Assembly: GCF_901827155.1 (NCBI RefSeq)
Contig: NZ_LR594659.1
Location: forward strand, 2,914,001 to 2,978,000
DNA: 64,000 nt
From: Variovorax sp. PBL-H6
GTDB taxonomy: Bacteria > Pseudomonadota > Gammaproteobacteria > Burkholderiales > Burkholderiaceae_C
Direction: 5' to 3'
The translations under genes and the position numbers were made by a program. Each line of letters opens with the position of its first letter. Position 1 is the stretch's first letter. The notes below the pieces were generated by a model. It was not told the DNA's origin, searched no databases, and worked only from the letters and a program-made list of their open reading frames with translations. Below, in pieces: positions 35,891 to 44,342 of the stretch.

Positions 35891-35951
35891 TTGACCTCAC
35901 GTTTGATCCGATTGATGCAGATCTGTAGAATCAGGTCAAACGGATCAAACG
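35891..35951 (+). promoter_or_regulatory. Promoter nested in inverted repeats, toxin-antitoxin operon
   Basis: CGTTTGATCCG (35900-35910) and CGGATCAAACG (35941-35951) are a perfect 11-nt inverted repeat. TTGACCT (35891-35897) and AGGTCAA (35933-35939) form a second, offset pair. The promoter TTGATC (35903-35908), 17 bp, TAGAAT (35926-35931) lies inside, so proteins bound to the repeats would block transcription. This is the layout expected for antitoxin autorepression. Confidence 0.75.
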
Positions 35952-35959
35952 AGACCTCC

Positions 35960-36637
35960 ATGAGCACCAGCGATCTCACCGCCAAGTTGCAAGGCGACCT
36001 GCTGTCGCTGGAACCCTATACCTCCGCGCGCGCGGCCCGCAAGACCAGCGCGCGCAAGTTCCTGCTGGAAATCAAGGACGAGGCGATCTCGAAGGTGCTG
36101 CTGGCCTCGTTTCCGATGCTGGAACGCGCGCTGCTCGAGAAGACCGCCCAGGCCCGCGAGCGCCGCATCGAGGCCGTGGTCGATTTCATGGCGGGCCAGA
36201 TGGTGCAGCCCAGCGAGATCGACAGGGAAATGGCCCAGCGGCTCGCCAAGCGGCATGCCCGCGTGCTGAACGATTTCGGGTACTTCACGGCCGAGCAGCT
36301 GGCCGACGCCAACCGCTCGCAGGCCAGCAGCCGCAGTGCACTGGTGGACAACTGGCGCAAGCGCCGCCAGGTATTCGCGGTGCCGCACCCCGACAAGAGC
36401 GCGCGCGACCGCGACATCTACCCGGCCTTCCAGTTCGACGACCACAAGCCGATCAAGGCGGTGCAGGCCGTGCTGGAAGCCTTCGGCGATCGCCGGGCGC
36501 CCTGGAAGCTCGCGCTGTGGTTCACCTCGAACAACGGCTGGCTGCCCGACAGTGCGCGGCCCGTCGACCTCCTGGCATCGAATCCGCAGGCCGTGATCGA
36601 GGCGGCGCAGCGCGATGCGGAAGGGAGCGCGGCTTGA
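35960..36637 (+). CDS. Antitoxin of a RES-type toxin-antitoxin pair (Xre/MbcA/ParS-like)
   Basis: 225 residues. The C-terminal half (YPAFQFDDHKPIKAVQAVLEAFGDRRAPWKLALWFTSNNGWLPDSARPVDLLASNPQAVIEAAQ) matches the toxin-binding region of Xre/MbcA/ParS-type antitoxins that partner RES toxins. The N-terminal part is helical, with NDFGYFTAEQLADANRSQ as a possible DNA-binding helix. The ATG at 35960 lies 8 bases after the operator repeat. The toxin start overlaps its stop by 4 bases, so production is coupled. It is longer than the shorter members of the family. It probably represses its own promoter. Confidence 0.82.
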   Translation: MSTSDLTAKLQGDLLSLEPYTSARAARKTSARKFLLEIKDEAISKVLLASFPMLERALLEKTAQARERRIEAVVDFMAGQMVQPSEIDREMAQRLAKRHARVLNDFGYFTAEQLADANRSQASSRSALVDNWRKRRQVFAVPHPDKSARDRDIYPAFQFDDHKPIKAVQAVLEAFGDRRAPWKLALWFTSNNGWLPDSARPVDLLASNPQAVIEAAQRDAEGSAA

Positions 36638-37281
36638 CTTGCCGCGCACCGGCGCCGCTTCTCGACCCTCTTTTCGATCGCTGGCCGGCCGGCGCGCCGA
36701 TTCACGTCATCCACGACACGGCCTTCGCACCCGAAAGCTTCAACCCCGGCACCAGTGGGGCCGGCACGCCGTGCAAGTTCACGCGCTTCGCGCCCATCCG
36801 CGACGCCAGGGGCCGCGTCGTGCCTTACCTCTACGGCGGTGCGACCCTGGACTGCGCGATCTTCGAGACGGTCTTTCACGACGTACCGATCGACGCGCCC
36901 GACAAGTTCGTCGCGCTCGACGACTTCGCACACCGCGGCCAAGGCCAGCTCACGCCCAACCGAGAACTCCTGCTGGTGGACCTCACGAGCGAAGGGCTGC
37001 ACCGGCTCAAGGTTCCCAAGGAGGAGCTCATCGCCAGCCCCGCGCGCGACTACGTCGACACCGCGAAATGGGCCGAGGCACTGCACCGCCAGTGCAAGGA
37101 TGCCGACGGCCTGGTATGGATGTCGCGCCAGCGCGATCGCGACCGGGCGATGCTGCTCTTCGGCGACCGTGTGAAAGGCGCTCTTTCCGGAACGCGCATG
37201 GGCGGGCCTTTGGCGCGCAACGATGCATTGCGCCAAGCCATCCTGGCAGCGGCGCTGCGCGCCGGCATCGACGCATCCTGA
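36634..37281 (+). CDS. RES-domain toxin
   Basis: 215 residues. RES-domain toxins degrade cellular NAD+. The three name-giving residues are present in order: Arg in FTRFAPI, Glu in GGATLDCAIFETVFHD, and Ser in VWMSRQRDRD. The start is the TTG at 36634, preceded by GGAAGGGAG and overlapping the antitoxin stop (TTGA); no ATG is available. Because it has all key residues it should be active, and the cognate antitoxin is directly upstream. Confidence 0.85.
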   Translation: MTCRAPAPLLDPLFDRWPAGAPIHVIHDTAFAPESFNPGTSGAGTPCKFTRFAPIRDARGRVVPYLYGGATLDCAIFETVFHDVPIDAPDKFVALDDFAHRGQGQLTPNRELLLVDLTSEGLHRLKVPKEELIASPARDYVDTAKWAEALHRQCKDADGLVWMSRQRDRDRAMLLFGDRVKGALSGTRMGGPLARNDALRQAILAAALRAGIDAS

Positions 37282-37403
37282 TATTCAGGGCCTGAGCGCC
37301 GCCCTTCGATTGCGCCATTCCTGCGCTCGCGCAGCACTGTTTGCTGTCGGTTCGCCGTTACGCGGACTCATGGAAAACGCGCGCCCCACCGACCAGTTTG
37401 TGC

Positions 37404-37433
37404 TTGACGGCCCGAAGACTTCGGCATTATTCT
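37404..37433 (+). promoter_or_regulatory. Promoter of the region C operon
   Basis: TTGACG (37404-37409) and TATTCT (37428-37433) are 18 bp apart and predict a transcription start near 37440, directly before the inverted repeat at 37444-37478. Confidence 0.6.
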
Positions 37434-37443
37434 TCGCACATCC

Positions 37444-37478
37444 GTTCCATTAATAAATCAGCGTTTTACTAATGGAAC
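37444..37478. promoter_or_regulatory. Inverted repeat, likely IclR operator
   Basis: GTTCCATTA (37444-37452) and TAATGGAAC (37470-37478) are perfect 9-nt inverted arms separated by 17 bases, just downstream of the predicted transcription start and upstream of the Bug gene. GGAAC-type half-sites are common for IclR-family regulators, and an iclR-like gene lies within the same operon. I infer repression by that protein. Confidence 0.6.
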
Positions 37479-37516
37479 AAATGAGCCACTTACCCACAGC
37501 ACGGATCGAACCCACG

Positions 37517-38494
37517 ATGATGAAGCCCAACCGTCGCCAGGCGCTCGCGCTGGCCCTTTCCCTTGCCGCCATCAGCGCTGGTGCCCCCGCGTGGGCGCAA
37601 GGCTATCCGGCCAAGCCGATCACCATCGTGGTTGCCTATCCGGCAGGCGGCGACACGGACGCCCTCGCGCGCCTTTTTGCCGAGAAGCTGGCCACGCGCA
37701 TCGGCCAGCCGGTGGTGGTGGACAACCGCCCCGGCGCCAGCGGCGTGATCGGCAGCAGCTTCGTCGCCAAGGCCCCGGCCGACGGCTACACGCTGCTGCT
37801 GGCGCCCAGCACCTTCTCGATCGCGCAGCTGGTTCTGAAGACCGGCGGCAGCTCCAGCTACGACGTGCTCAACGGCTTCACGCCCATCGTGGAGACGGGC
37901 ACGCTGCCGCTGTTCCTGGTGGCGGGATCGGGCGCCGGCCTCAAGAGCCTCAAGGACGTGCAGGCGAAGGGGCAGTCGCTCTCGTACGCGAGCCCGGGCA
38001 GCGGCTCGCCCATGCACATCCTGGGCGAAATGGTCAACAAGGCCGCGAGCATGAGCCTCGGCCACGTGCCGTACAAGGGCGTCGCGCCGGCAGTCAACGA
38101 TGTGCTCGGCGGCCATGTGCCGCTGACCTACATCACCTACGGCCCCATTGCGCCGCACCTGGCAGGCGGCAAGATGCTGCCGCTCGCCGTCGCCGACCGC
38201 GCCCGCTCGCCGCTCGCGCCGAATGTGCCCACGTTCGCGGAGCTGGGCTACAAGAACGTCGAAGTGACGGCCTGGCATGGCCTGTTCGGGCCCAAGGGGC
38301 TGCCGCCCGAGATCGTGAAGACGCTCAACGGACACATGAACGAGATCCTCAAGATGCCCGACGTGGTGTCGAAGATGGCGGTCTACGGCGCCTTGCCGCT
38401 GGGCGGCGCGCCGGAGGTGCTGGCCAAGACCAATGCCGCCGACTTCGAGCGCTTCGGCAAGATCATCAAGGAACTTGGCATCCAGGCTGATTGA
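37517..38494 (+). CDS. Bug family (TctC-like) periplasmic binding protein
   Basis: First gene of region C. From ATG 37517 it has 325 residues and the signal peptide MMKPNRRQALALALSLAAISAGAPAWA. Mature landmarks are ITIVVAYPAGGDTDALARLFAEKL, VDNRPGASGVIGSSFVAKAPADGYTLLLAP, YASPGSGSPMHILGEMV and HVPYKGVAPAVNDVLGGHVP. Longer in-frame starts at 37472 and 37481 fall in or next to the operator. A permease is not encoded nearby. Its stop codon touches the first base of a 98-bp repeat copy. Confidence 0.9.
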   Translation: MMKPNRRQALALALSLAAISAGAPAWAQGYPAKPITIVVAYPAGGDTDALARLFAEKLATRIGQPVVVDNRPGASGVIGSSFVAKAPADGYTLLLAPSTFSIAQLVLKTGGSSSYDVLNGFTPIVETGTLPLFLVAGSGAGLKSLKDVQAKGQSLSYASPGSGSPMHILGEMVNKAASMSLGHVPYKGVAPAVNDVLGGHVPLTYITYGPIAPHLAGGKMLPLAVADRARSPLAPNVPTFAELGYKNVEVTAWHGLFGPKGLPPEIVKTLNGHMNEILKMPDVVSKMAVYGALPLGGAPEVLAKTNAADFERFGKIIKELGIQAD

Positions 38495-38591
38495 TATGGC
38501 TCTCCCCCAGGTTGGCCCACTTCGTGTGGCCGCCCACCCCCTCACCGGGGGCAACACCAGCGGCCCGGCAAGGCCGGTTCCGCGGTGTTCC
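38494..38591 (+). repeat. 98-bp intergenic repeat, copy A
   Basis: Begins ATATGGCTCTCCCCC and includes CCCCCTCACCGGGGG, a 5-bp hairpin, and further GGCCCGGC/GCCGG symmetry. It matches the reverse complement of 46646-46743 with 9 mismatches in 98 positions (about 91% identity) and no gaps. It follows a Bug gene directly. It may be a dispersed genomic repeat, but other copies cannot be checked here. Confidence 0.9.
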
Positions 38592-38637
38592 ACCAACGGG
38601 CCGCGCTTCGCGGGCCGCGCATTTTAGGAAGCTGTTC

Positions 38638-39459
38638 ATGAGTACTGAAGGCATCAAGGCCATCCCCGATCCCGACAGCTTGCAGGGCCTGCTGGCCGAG
38701 CTGCCGACCAATCTGCTTGCCGGCCGGCGCGTGCTGGTGACGGGTGCGGCGCGCGGCCTCGGGCTGGCTTTTGCCAAATGCATCGCCGCCGCAGGCGCGT
38801 CCGTGGTGCTGGCCGACATTCTTTCGGAGCTCGCAGAGACCGAGGCGCAGGCCTTGCGCAAGGCCGGCTTCAAGGCTCATGCGCTGGCGCTGGACCTGTG
38901 CGACCCGGCCTCGATCGAGGCCTGCGCCACCGCCGCAGTGCAAGCGCTCGGCGGCCTCGACGGCCTGGTCAACAACGCCGCGATCACGAACTCGGGCGGC
39001 CGCGACGCCCATGCGCTGGACATCGAGACCTGGGACCGCGTGATGGACGTCAACGTGCGCGGCACCTGGCTCATGAGCCGTGCCTGCCAGCCGGCGCTCG
39101 AACAGGGCGGGCGAGGCGCCATCGTCAATCTCGCTTCGGACACGGCCCTCTGGGGCGCGCCCAAGCTGCTGGCCTATGCCTCGAGCAAGGGCGCCGTGAT
39201 CTCGATGACCCGCTCGCTCGCCCGCGAATGGGGCGAGGCCGGCATCACCGTGAACGCCGTCGCGCCCGGGCTCACGCTGGTCGAGGCCACGGAGTACGTG
39301 CCACTCGCGCGCCACCAGAAATACCTCGAGGGCCGCGCCCTCCCGCGCGAGCAGCAGGCGGTCGACGTCTGCGGCGCGGTGCTCTTTTCTCTCTCCGGCC
39401 TGGCGCGCTTCGTGACCGGCCAACTGCTCGCCGTCAACGGCGGCTTCGTCATGCACTGA
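38638..39459 (+). CDS. Short-chain dehydrogenase/reductase
   Basis: Classical SDR, 273 residues, with TGAARGLGLA, LALDLCD, NNAAITNSGG, catalytic Ser in LASDTALWG, YASSK and NAVAPGLTLVEATEYV. About 35 residues precede the Rossmann motif, longer than usual. TAGGAAG upstream of ATG 38638 is a fair ribosome binding site. It is the second gene of the region C operon, after repeat copy A, and likely oxidises or reduces a ring or side-chain hydroxyl in the pathway. Confidence 0.87.
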   Translation: MSTEGIKAIPDPDSLQGLLAELPTNLLAGRRVLVTGAARGLGLAFAKCIAAAGASVVLADILSELAETEAQALRKAGFKAHALALDLCDPASIEACATAAVQALGGLDGLVNNAAITNSGGRDAHALDIETWDRVMDVNVRGTWLMSRACQPALEQGGRGAIVNLASDTALWGAPKLLAYASSKGAVISMTRSLAREWGEAGITVNAVAPGLTLVEATEYVPLARHQKYLEGRALPREQQAVDVCGAVLFSLSGLARFVTGQLLAVNGGFVMH

Positions 39460-39494
39460 TGCATGGATGCACTGATTTCCCCAAGGAGTTTTCC

Positions 39495-40049
39495 ATGAGC
39501 GATTTGTCCGAGCAAAAGAAATTCGACGACAGCAACGTGGGCGAGACCCTGCGCCGCCCTGAAGGCGCGAGCCTCGAGGCGTGGATGAACACCCGCATCG
39601 CGCGCTACTCGACGCGCAAGTACGACTGGGACGCGCTGAAGTTCCAGGCCGACTTCGACCCCAAGTTCCGCCGCGCGCAGATGCGCTACGTGGGCACCGG
39701 CGGCACCGGCGTGGCGAGCGACGTCAACACCGTGCCGTCGGAGCACTTCACCTTCTCGACGATGGTGATCCCGGCCGGCCACGAAGGCCCGCCGCACCTG
39801 CACGTCGACGTCGAAGAAGTCTTCTTCCTGCTGCGCGGCAAGCTCAAGGTGGTGCTGACCACGCCCGAGGGCGAGCGCTACGAGACGGTGCTGACCGACC
39901 GCGACCTGATCTCGGTGCCCCCCGGCGTGTACCGCGAAGAGATCAACATCGGCGACGAGGATGCGCTGATGTGCGTGATGCTCGGCGCGAGGAAGCCGGT
40001 CACGCCGACGTACCCGGCGGATCACCCCTTGACCAAGATCAAGCGCTGA
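39495..40049 (+). CDS. Cupin-domain protein
   Basis: 184 residues with one cupin barrel. The first motif reads PPHLHVDVEEVFFLLRGKLKV, with two His and a Glu at the usual metal-ligand positions. The second motif region (DRDLISVPPGVYREEINIGDEDALMCVMLG) lacks the usual His, so metal binding may be incomplete. AAGGAG at 39483-39488 supports the start. Cupins in aromatic-degradation operons can be dioxygenases, isomerases or sensors; none can be assigned here. Confidence 0.8.
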   Translation: MSDLSEQKKFDDSNVGETLRRPEGASLEAWMNTRIARYSTRKYDWDALKFQADFDPKFRRAQMRYVGTGGTGVASDVNTVPSEHFTFSTMVIPAGHEGPPHLHVDVEEVFFLLRGKLKVVLTTPEGERYETVLTDRDLISVPPGVYREEINIGDEDALMCVMLGARKPVTPTYPADHPLTKIKR

Positions 40050-40069
40050 CCGCGCGGGACGACACAGCC

Positions 40070-40939
40070 ATGAGCGATGCAGCCCTGATCGACGCCCAGC
40101 CCCTGCCGGCTTCCGAGCTGGCGCGCCTCCAAGCGCGCTTCCCGGCGCGCAGCGTGTCGGTGTGCGGCGCCGAGCTTTCGGTGCGCGAATGCGGCACGGG
40201 GCCGGCGATCGTGTGCCTGCATGGCATCGGCTCCGGCTCGGCCTCATGGCTGGACACGGCCCTCCTGCTCGAAGGCGAGGCGCGGCTGGTCGCGTGGGAT
40301 GCGCCGGGCTACGGCGAGTCGACGCCGCTGCCAGCCCAAGTCCCCACCGCGCAGCACTATGCCCAGCGCCTGCATGGCCTGCTCGATGCACTGGAGATCT
40401 CTTCGTGCGTGCTGGTCGGCCATTCGCTCGGCGCGCTGACGGCCGCCTCCGCTGCGCGCCCCGGCTCGCCTCTGGCATCGCGCATTTCGAGGCTGCTGCT
40501 GATCAGCCCGGCCGCCGGCTACGGTGCGGCGAGCCGCGCGCAGGCGCGGTCCCGCGTGCGCGCCGAACGCCTGGGCACGCTCGATGCGCTCGGCATCGCC
40601 GGCATGGCCACGAAGCGCTCGGGCCGGCTGGTCTCCGACCACGCGAGCGAGACCGCGCGCCAATGGGTGCGCTGGAACATGGCGCGCCTGCACGAGACAG
40701 GCTACCGCCAGGCCATCGAGCTGCTGTGCGGTGCCGACCTGATGGCCGACCTGCCGCCAGCGATGCCCGTGCGCGTGGCCTGCGGCGCCCTGGACGTGGT
40801 CACCACGCCCGAAGCCTGCGCCGAAGTGGCGAAGCAATGTGGCGTGCCCCTCGAGCTGCTGCCCGTAGCAGGCCACGCCTGCTACGTGGAGCGGCCCGCC
40901 GCCGTGGCCGCGATGCTGCGTGAAGCGGTGACGGCCTGA
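40070..40939 (+). CDS. Alpha/beta-fold hydrolase
   Basis: 289 residues. The nucleophile elbow is GHSLGA, the oxyanion motif is HGIGSGSASW, and GHACYVERP near the end supplies the catalytic His. Aspartate is likely in CGALDVVT. The layout fits meta-cleavage product hydrolases and 3-oxoadipate enol-lactonase-like enzymes. Lying between a cupin and an IclR gene and sharing an operon with a ring-cleaving-type VOC dioxygenase, it may hydrolyse a ring-cleavage product or lactone; that is inferred from context. Confidence 0.83.
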   Translation: MSDAALIDAQPLPASELARLQARFPARSVSVCGAELSVRECGTGPAIVCLHGIGSGSASWLDTALLLEGEARLVAWDAPGYGESTPLPAQVPTAQHYAQRLHGLLDALEISSCVLVGHSLGALTAASAARPGSPLASRISRLLLISPAAGYGAASRAQARSRVRAERLGTLDALGIAGMATKRSGRLVSDHASETARQWVRWNMARLHETGYRQAIELLCGADLMADLPPAMPVRVACGALDVVTTPEACAEVAKQCGVPLELLPVAGHACYVERPAAVAAMLREAVTA

Positions 40940-40965
40940 TCAATCGAAACAAGAACGAGAGACCC

Positions 40966-41793
40966 ATGAGCAACGACCTGATGGAAGAGGGCGCCGATCG
41001 CTACAACGTGCCGGCCCTGGAACGCGGCCTGCGCATGCTGTGCGAGTTCAGCCGCGAGAGCCGTACCCTTTCCGCGCCCGAGCTGGCGCGCCGCTTCGAC
41101 CTGCCGCGCTCGACCGTGTTCCGCCTGCTCAGCACGCTGGAGAACATGGGCTTCCTGGAGCGCGCCGAGGGCGGCCGCGACTACCGCCTGGGCCTGGCCG
41201 TGCTGCGCCTGGGCTTCGAGTACCTGGCTTCGCTGGAGCTCACGCAACTGGGCACGCCGCTGCTCAATCGCCTGTGCGAGGCGCTGCGCACGCCCTGCAA
41301 CCTGGTCGTGCGCGACGGCCGCTCCATCGTGTACGTGGCCAAGGTCGCGCCGCCCACGCCCTTTGCGAGCTCGGTCAGCGTCGGCACGCGCCTGCCGGCC
41401 CATGCGACCGTGCTGGGGCGCATCCTGCTGGAAGACCTCACGCTGCCGCAGCTGCGCGCGCTCTACCCGGAGGACAAGCTCGAGACCTTCTCGCCGAGCA
41501 CCCCCAAGACCGTCAACGAGCTCTTCGACATGGTCCAGGGCGACCGCGAGCGCGGCTACGTGCTGGGCGAGGGATTCTTCGAATCGAACATCTCGTCCAT
41601 TGCCGCGCCGGTGCGCGACCACAGCGGCCACATCGCCGCCGCGCTGGGCGCGACCATCACCTCGGGCCACATCGACGAGAACCGCATGGACGAGATGGTG
41701 CGCCGCGTGCGCGAGACGGCCGACGAAATCTCGGGCCTCCTGAACTACGCCCCCGCCAGCAAGGCCAAGGTGGTTCCGCTGCGCAGCGCCTGA
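40966..41793 (+). CDS. IclR-family transcriptional regulator
   Basis: 275 residues. The winged helix is in VPALERGLRMLCEFS, LSAPELARRFDLPRSTVFRLLSTLENMGFLERAEGGRDYRLG. The effector domain follows with GTRLPAHATVLGRILL, YPEDKLETFSPSTPKTVNELFDMVQ, RGYVLGEGFFESNISSIAAPVRD. It lies in the middle of the operon it probably controls, and the inverted repeat at 37444-37478 is its best candidate site. The inducer is presumably a pathway acid. Confidence 0.93.
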   Translation: MSNDLMEEGADRYNVPALERGLRMLCEFSRESRTLSAPELARRFDLPRSTVFRLLSTLENMGFLERAEGGRDYRLGLAVLRLGFEYLASLELTQLGTPLLNRLCEALRTPCNLVVRDGRSIVYVAKVAPPTPFASSVSVGTRLPAHATVLGRILLEDLTLPQLRALYPEDKLETFSPSTPKTVNELFDMVQGDRERGYVLGEGFFESNISSIAAPVRDHSGHIAAALGATITSGHIDENRMDEMVRRVRETADEISGLLNYAPASKAKVVPLRSA

Positions 41794-41803
41794 GGTCGAC
41801 GAC

Positions 41804-42643
41804 ATGCCTGCATCCACTTCTTCCTTGTCCTTCTTCGCCGCCGACGCGCTGGCCGGCCGCGTGGCCGTGGTGACCGGCGGCTCGTCGGGCATCGGCCTCG
41901 CGACGGTCGAAGCCCTGCTCGGCTGCGGCGCCGCGGTCGCGCTGTGCGGCCGCAACGCAGAGCGGCTCGAGCACGCGGTTGCCGGCCTGCGCAAAACCCG
42001 GCCCGACGCCAAGCTGTTCGCGCAGACCTGCGACGTGCTGGAACCGGCATCGGTGAGGGCCTTCGCTGCGGCCAGCGAGGCTGCGCTCGGCCCAGCCTCG
42101 ATGCTCGTCAACAACGCAGGGCAGGGGCGCGTCTCCACCTTCGCCGACACGACGGACGCGGCCTGGACCGAGGAGCTGCATCTCAAGTTCTTCTCCGTCA
42201 TTCATCCCACCCGCGCCTTCCTGCCGCAGCTCGCGGCGCAGCGCACGGTGTGGGGCGATGCCGCCATCGTCTGCGCCAACTCGCTCCTCGCGCGCCAGCC
42301 CGAGGCGCACATGGTCGCGACCTCTGCCGCCCGCGCGGGCCTGCTCAACCTGGTGCGCTCGATGGCCACCGAATTCGCGCCGCAGGGCGTGCGCGTCAAC
42401 GGCATCCTGATCGGCCTGGTCGAGTCCGGCCAGTGGCGCCGCCGCTTCGAGTCGCGCGAGGACAAGTCGCTCGACTGGTCCGCCTGGAGCGGGCAACTCG
42501 CGCACGACAAGCACATCCCGCTGGGTCGCCTGGGGCTTCCGACCGAAGCCGCACGCGCGATTCTTTTCCTGGCCTCGCCCCTCGCGTCGTACACGACGGG
42601 CAGCCACATCGACATCTCTGGAGGCCTGTCCCGCCATGCATAA
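41804..42643 (+). CDS. SDR-family protein lacking the catalytic Tyr-Lys pair
   Basis: 279 residues with an intact cofactor site (TGGSSGIGLA), NNAGQG and the family ending HIDISGG. Where YxxxK should occur, the sequence is VATSAARAGLLNLVRSM, so by alignment to GLLNL the Tyr position is Thr and Lys is Arg. The usual proton-transfer chemistry is therefore unlikely; it may bind cofactor or serve another role. Its 3' end overlaps the next gene by 8 bases. Confidence 0.8.
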   Translation: MPASTSSLSFFAADALAGRVAVVTGGSSGIGLATVEALLGCGAAVALCGRNAERLEHAVAGLRKTRPDAKLFAQTCDVLEPASVRAFAAASEAALGPASMLVNNAGQGRVSTFADTTDAAWTEELHLKFFSVIHPTRAFLPQLAAQRTVWGDAAIVCANSLLARQPEAHMVATSAARAGLLNLVRSMATEFAPQGVRVNGILIGLVESGQWRRRFESREDKSLDWSAWSGQLAHDKHIPLGRLGLPTEAARAILFLASPLASYTTGSHIDISGGLSRHA

Positions 42644-44333
42644 CCCATCCCCCCCCGCGCAGGTCACCGTCGGTGCCGTCGTCGCCGCCTTCCTCGAGCA
42701 GTGCGGCGTCAAGGCGGCCTTCGGCGTGATCTCGATCCACAACATGCCGATCCTCGACGCCTTCGCGCAGCGCGGTGCAATCCGCTTTGTTTCCGCGCGC
42801 GGGGAGGCCGGCGCGGGCAACATGGCCGACGCCTGCGCCCGCTCCACCGCCAGCCTCGGCGTGTGCGTCACCAGCACCGGCCCGGCCGCGGGCAACATCG
42901 CCGGCAGCATGGTGGAAGCCCTCACCGCCGGCGCGCCCGTGCTGCACATCACCGGCCAGATCGAGACGCCCTACCTCGACAAGGGCATGTCGTACATCCA
43001 CGAGGCGCCGGACCAGCTGGCCATGCTCAAGGCCATCTCCAAGGCGGCCTTCCGCGTGCGCAGCGTCGACAACGTGCTCGGCACGCTCAAGCGTGCGGTA
43101 CAGGTCGCGTTGACCGCGCCCACCGGCCCGGTCAGTGTCGAGATTCCAATCGACATCCAGTCGGCGCTGACCACCATGCCTGCTGACCTTTCGCCCTTGC
43201 CGATCGAGGCTGCCGTGCCTTCGAAGACCGGGCTCGATGCTCTGGCGGCGCGCCTCTCGGCCGCCAGGCGCCCGATGCTCTGGATCGGCGGCGGGGCACG
43301 CCGCGCCGGCGGGGCCATCAGGCGGTTGCAGAAGCTCGGCTTCGGCGTTGTCACGACCACGCAGGGCCGCGGCATCGTGCCCGAGGACGATCCGGGCTCG
43401 CTCGGTGCCTACAACATCCAGAAGCCCGTCGAGGCCTTCTACCAGAGCTGCGACGCGATGCTGGTGATCGGTTCGCGCCTGCGCGGCAACGAGACGCTCA
43501 AGTACGAGCTGAAGCTGCCGCGCCCGCTGTACCGCATCGATGCCGATGCCGCGGCTGAAGGACGCTGCTACGCGACCGACGCCTTCGTCTGCGGCGATGC
43601 CGCGCTCGCGCTCGAGGGGCTGGCCGACCGGCTGGAAGCGCTGCAGTACCAGGCCGACCCGGCGCTGCTCACCGATCTGCGCGCCGCGCACGAGCAGGCG
43701 GTTGCGACACTGCGCGACGGCCTCGGCCCCTACGCCGAACTCGTGCGCCAGATCCAATCGGTGGCCGGGCGCAACTTCAACTGGGTGCGCGACGTGACCG
43801 TCTCCAACAGCACCTGGGGCAACCGCGAACTGCGCATCTTCGATCCGAGCTCGGGCGTCCACGCCACCGGCGGCGGCATCGGCCAGGGCATGCCCATGGC
43901 CATCGGCGCAGCCATCGGAGCGGCAGTCACCGGCTCGGGCCGCAAGACCTTCTGCCTCGCTGGCGACGGCGGCTTCATCCTCAACCTGGGCGAGCTCGCC
44001 TGCATGGTGCAGGAAGAGGCCCCGATGGTGATCGTGCTCATGAACGACAAGAGCTACGGCGTCATCAAGAACATCCAGGACGCGCAGTACGGCGGCCGCC
44101 GCTGCTACGCGGAGCTGCACACGCCCGACTACGCGCTCCTGTGCAAGTCGATCGCGCTGCCGCACGCCCGCGTGTCGCGCCTTGAGGAGCTGAAGGGCCA
44201 GCTCGAAGAGGCCCTGGCCGCGCGCGGTCCCTTCCTGATGGAGATCGACATGCTGTCCATCGGGGACTTCAAGAGCACCTTCGCCGGCCCGCCGACCAAT
44301 ACCGTGACGCAGATCCCTGCGTTGGCGAAGTGA
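42636..44333 (+). CDS. Thiamine-diphosphate-dependent enzyme (acetolactate synthase/benzoylformate decarboxylase family)
   Basis: 565 residues with the three-domain ThDP fold. The N-terminal SARGEAGAGNMADACAR contains the cofactor-activating Glu; a central Rossmann-like domain (RRPMLWIGGGARRAGGAI) follows; the C-terminal AGDGGFILNLGELACMVQEE...MND is the ThDP/Mg motif. HATGGGIGQGMPMAIGAAIG is typical of decarboxylases and acetolactate synthase-like enzymes. It is followed by aspartate and aldehyde dehydrogenase genes, so a 2-oxo acid decarboxylation giving an aldehyde is a reasonable but unproven role. Confidence 0.88.
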   Translation: MHNPSPPAQVTVGAVVAAFLEQCGVKAAFGVISIHNMPILDAFAQRGAIRFVSARGEAGAGNMADACARSTASLGVCVTSTGPAAGNIAGSMVEALTAGAPVLHITGQIETPYLDKGMSYIHEAPDQLAMLKAISKAAFRVRSVDNVLGTLKRAVQVALTAPTGPVSVEIPIDIQSALTTMPADLSPLPIEAAVPSKTGLDALAARLSAARRPMLWIGGGARRAGGAIRRLQKLGFGVVTTTQGRGIVPEDDPGSLGAYNIQKPVEAFYQSCDAMLVIGSRLRGNETLKYELKLPRPLYRIDADAAAEGRCYATDAFVCGDAALALEGLADRLEALQYQADPALLTDLRAAHEQAVATLRDGLGPYAELVRQIQSVAGRNFNWVRDVTVSNSTWGNRELRIFDPSSGVHATGGGIGQGMPMAIGAAIGAAVTGSGRKTFCLAGDGGFILNLGELACMVQEEAPMVIVLMNDKSYGVIKNIQDAQYGGRRCYAELHTPDYALLCKSIALPHARVSRLEELKGQLEEALAARGPFLMEIDMLSIGDFKSTFAGPPTNTVTQIPALAK

Positions 44334-44342
44334 GCCGCTGAC

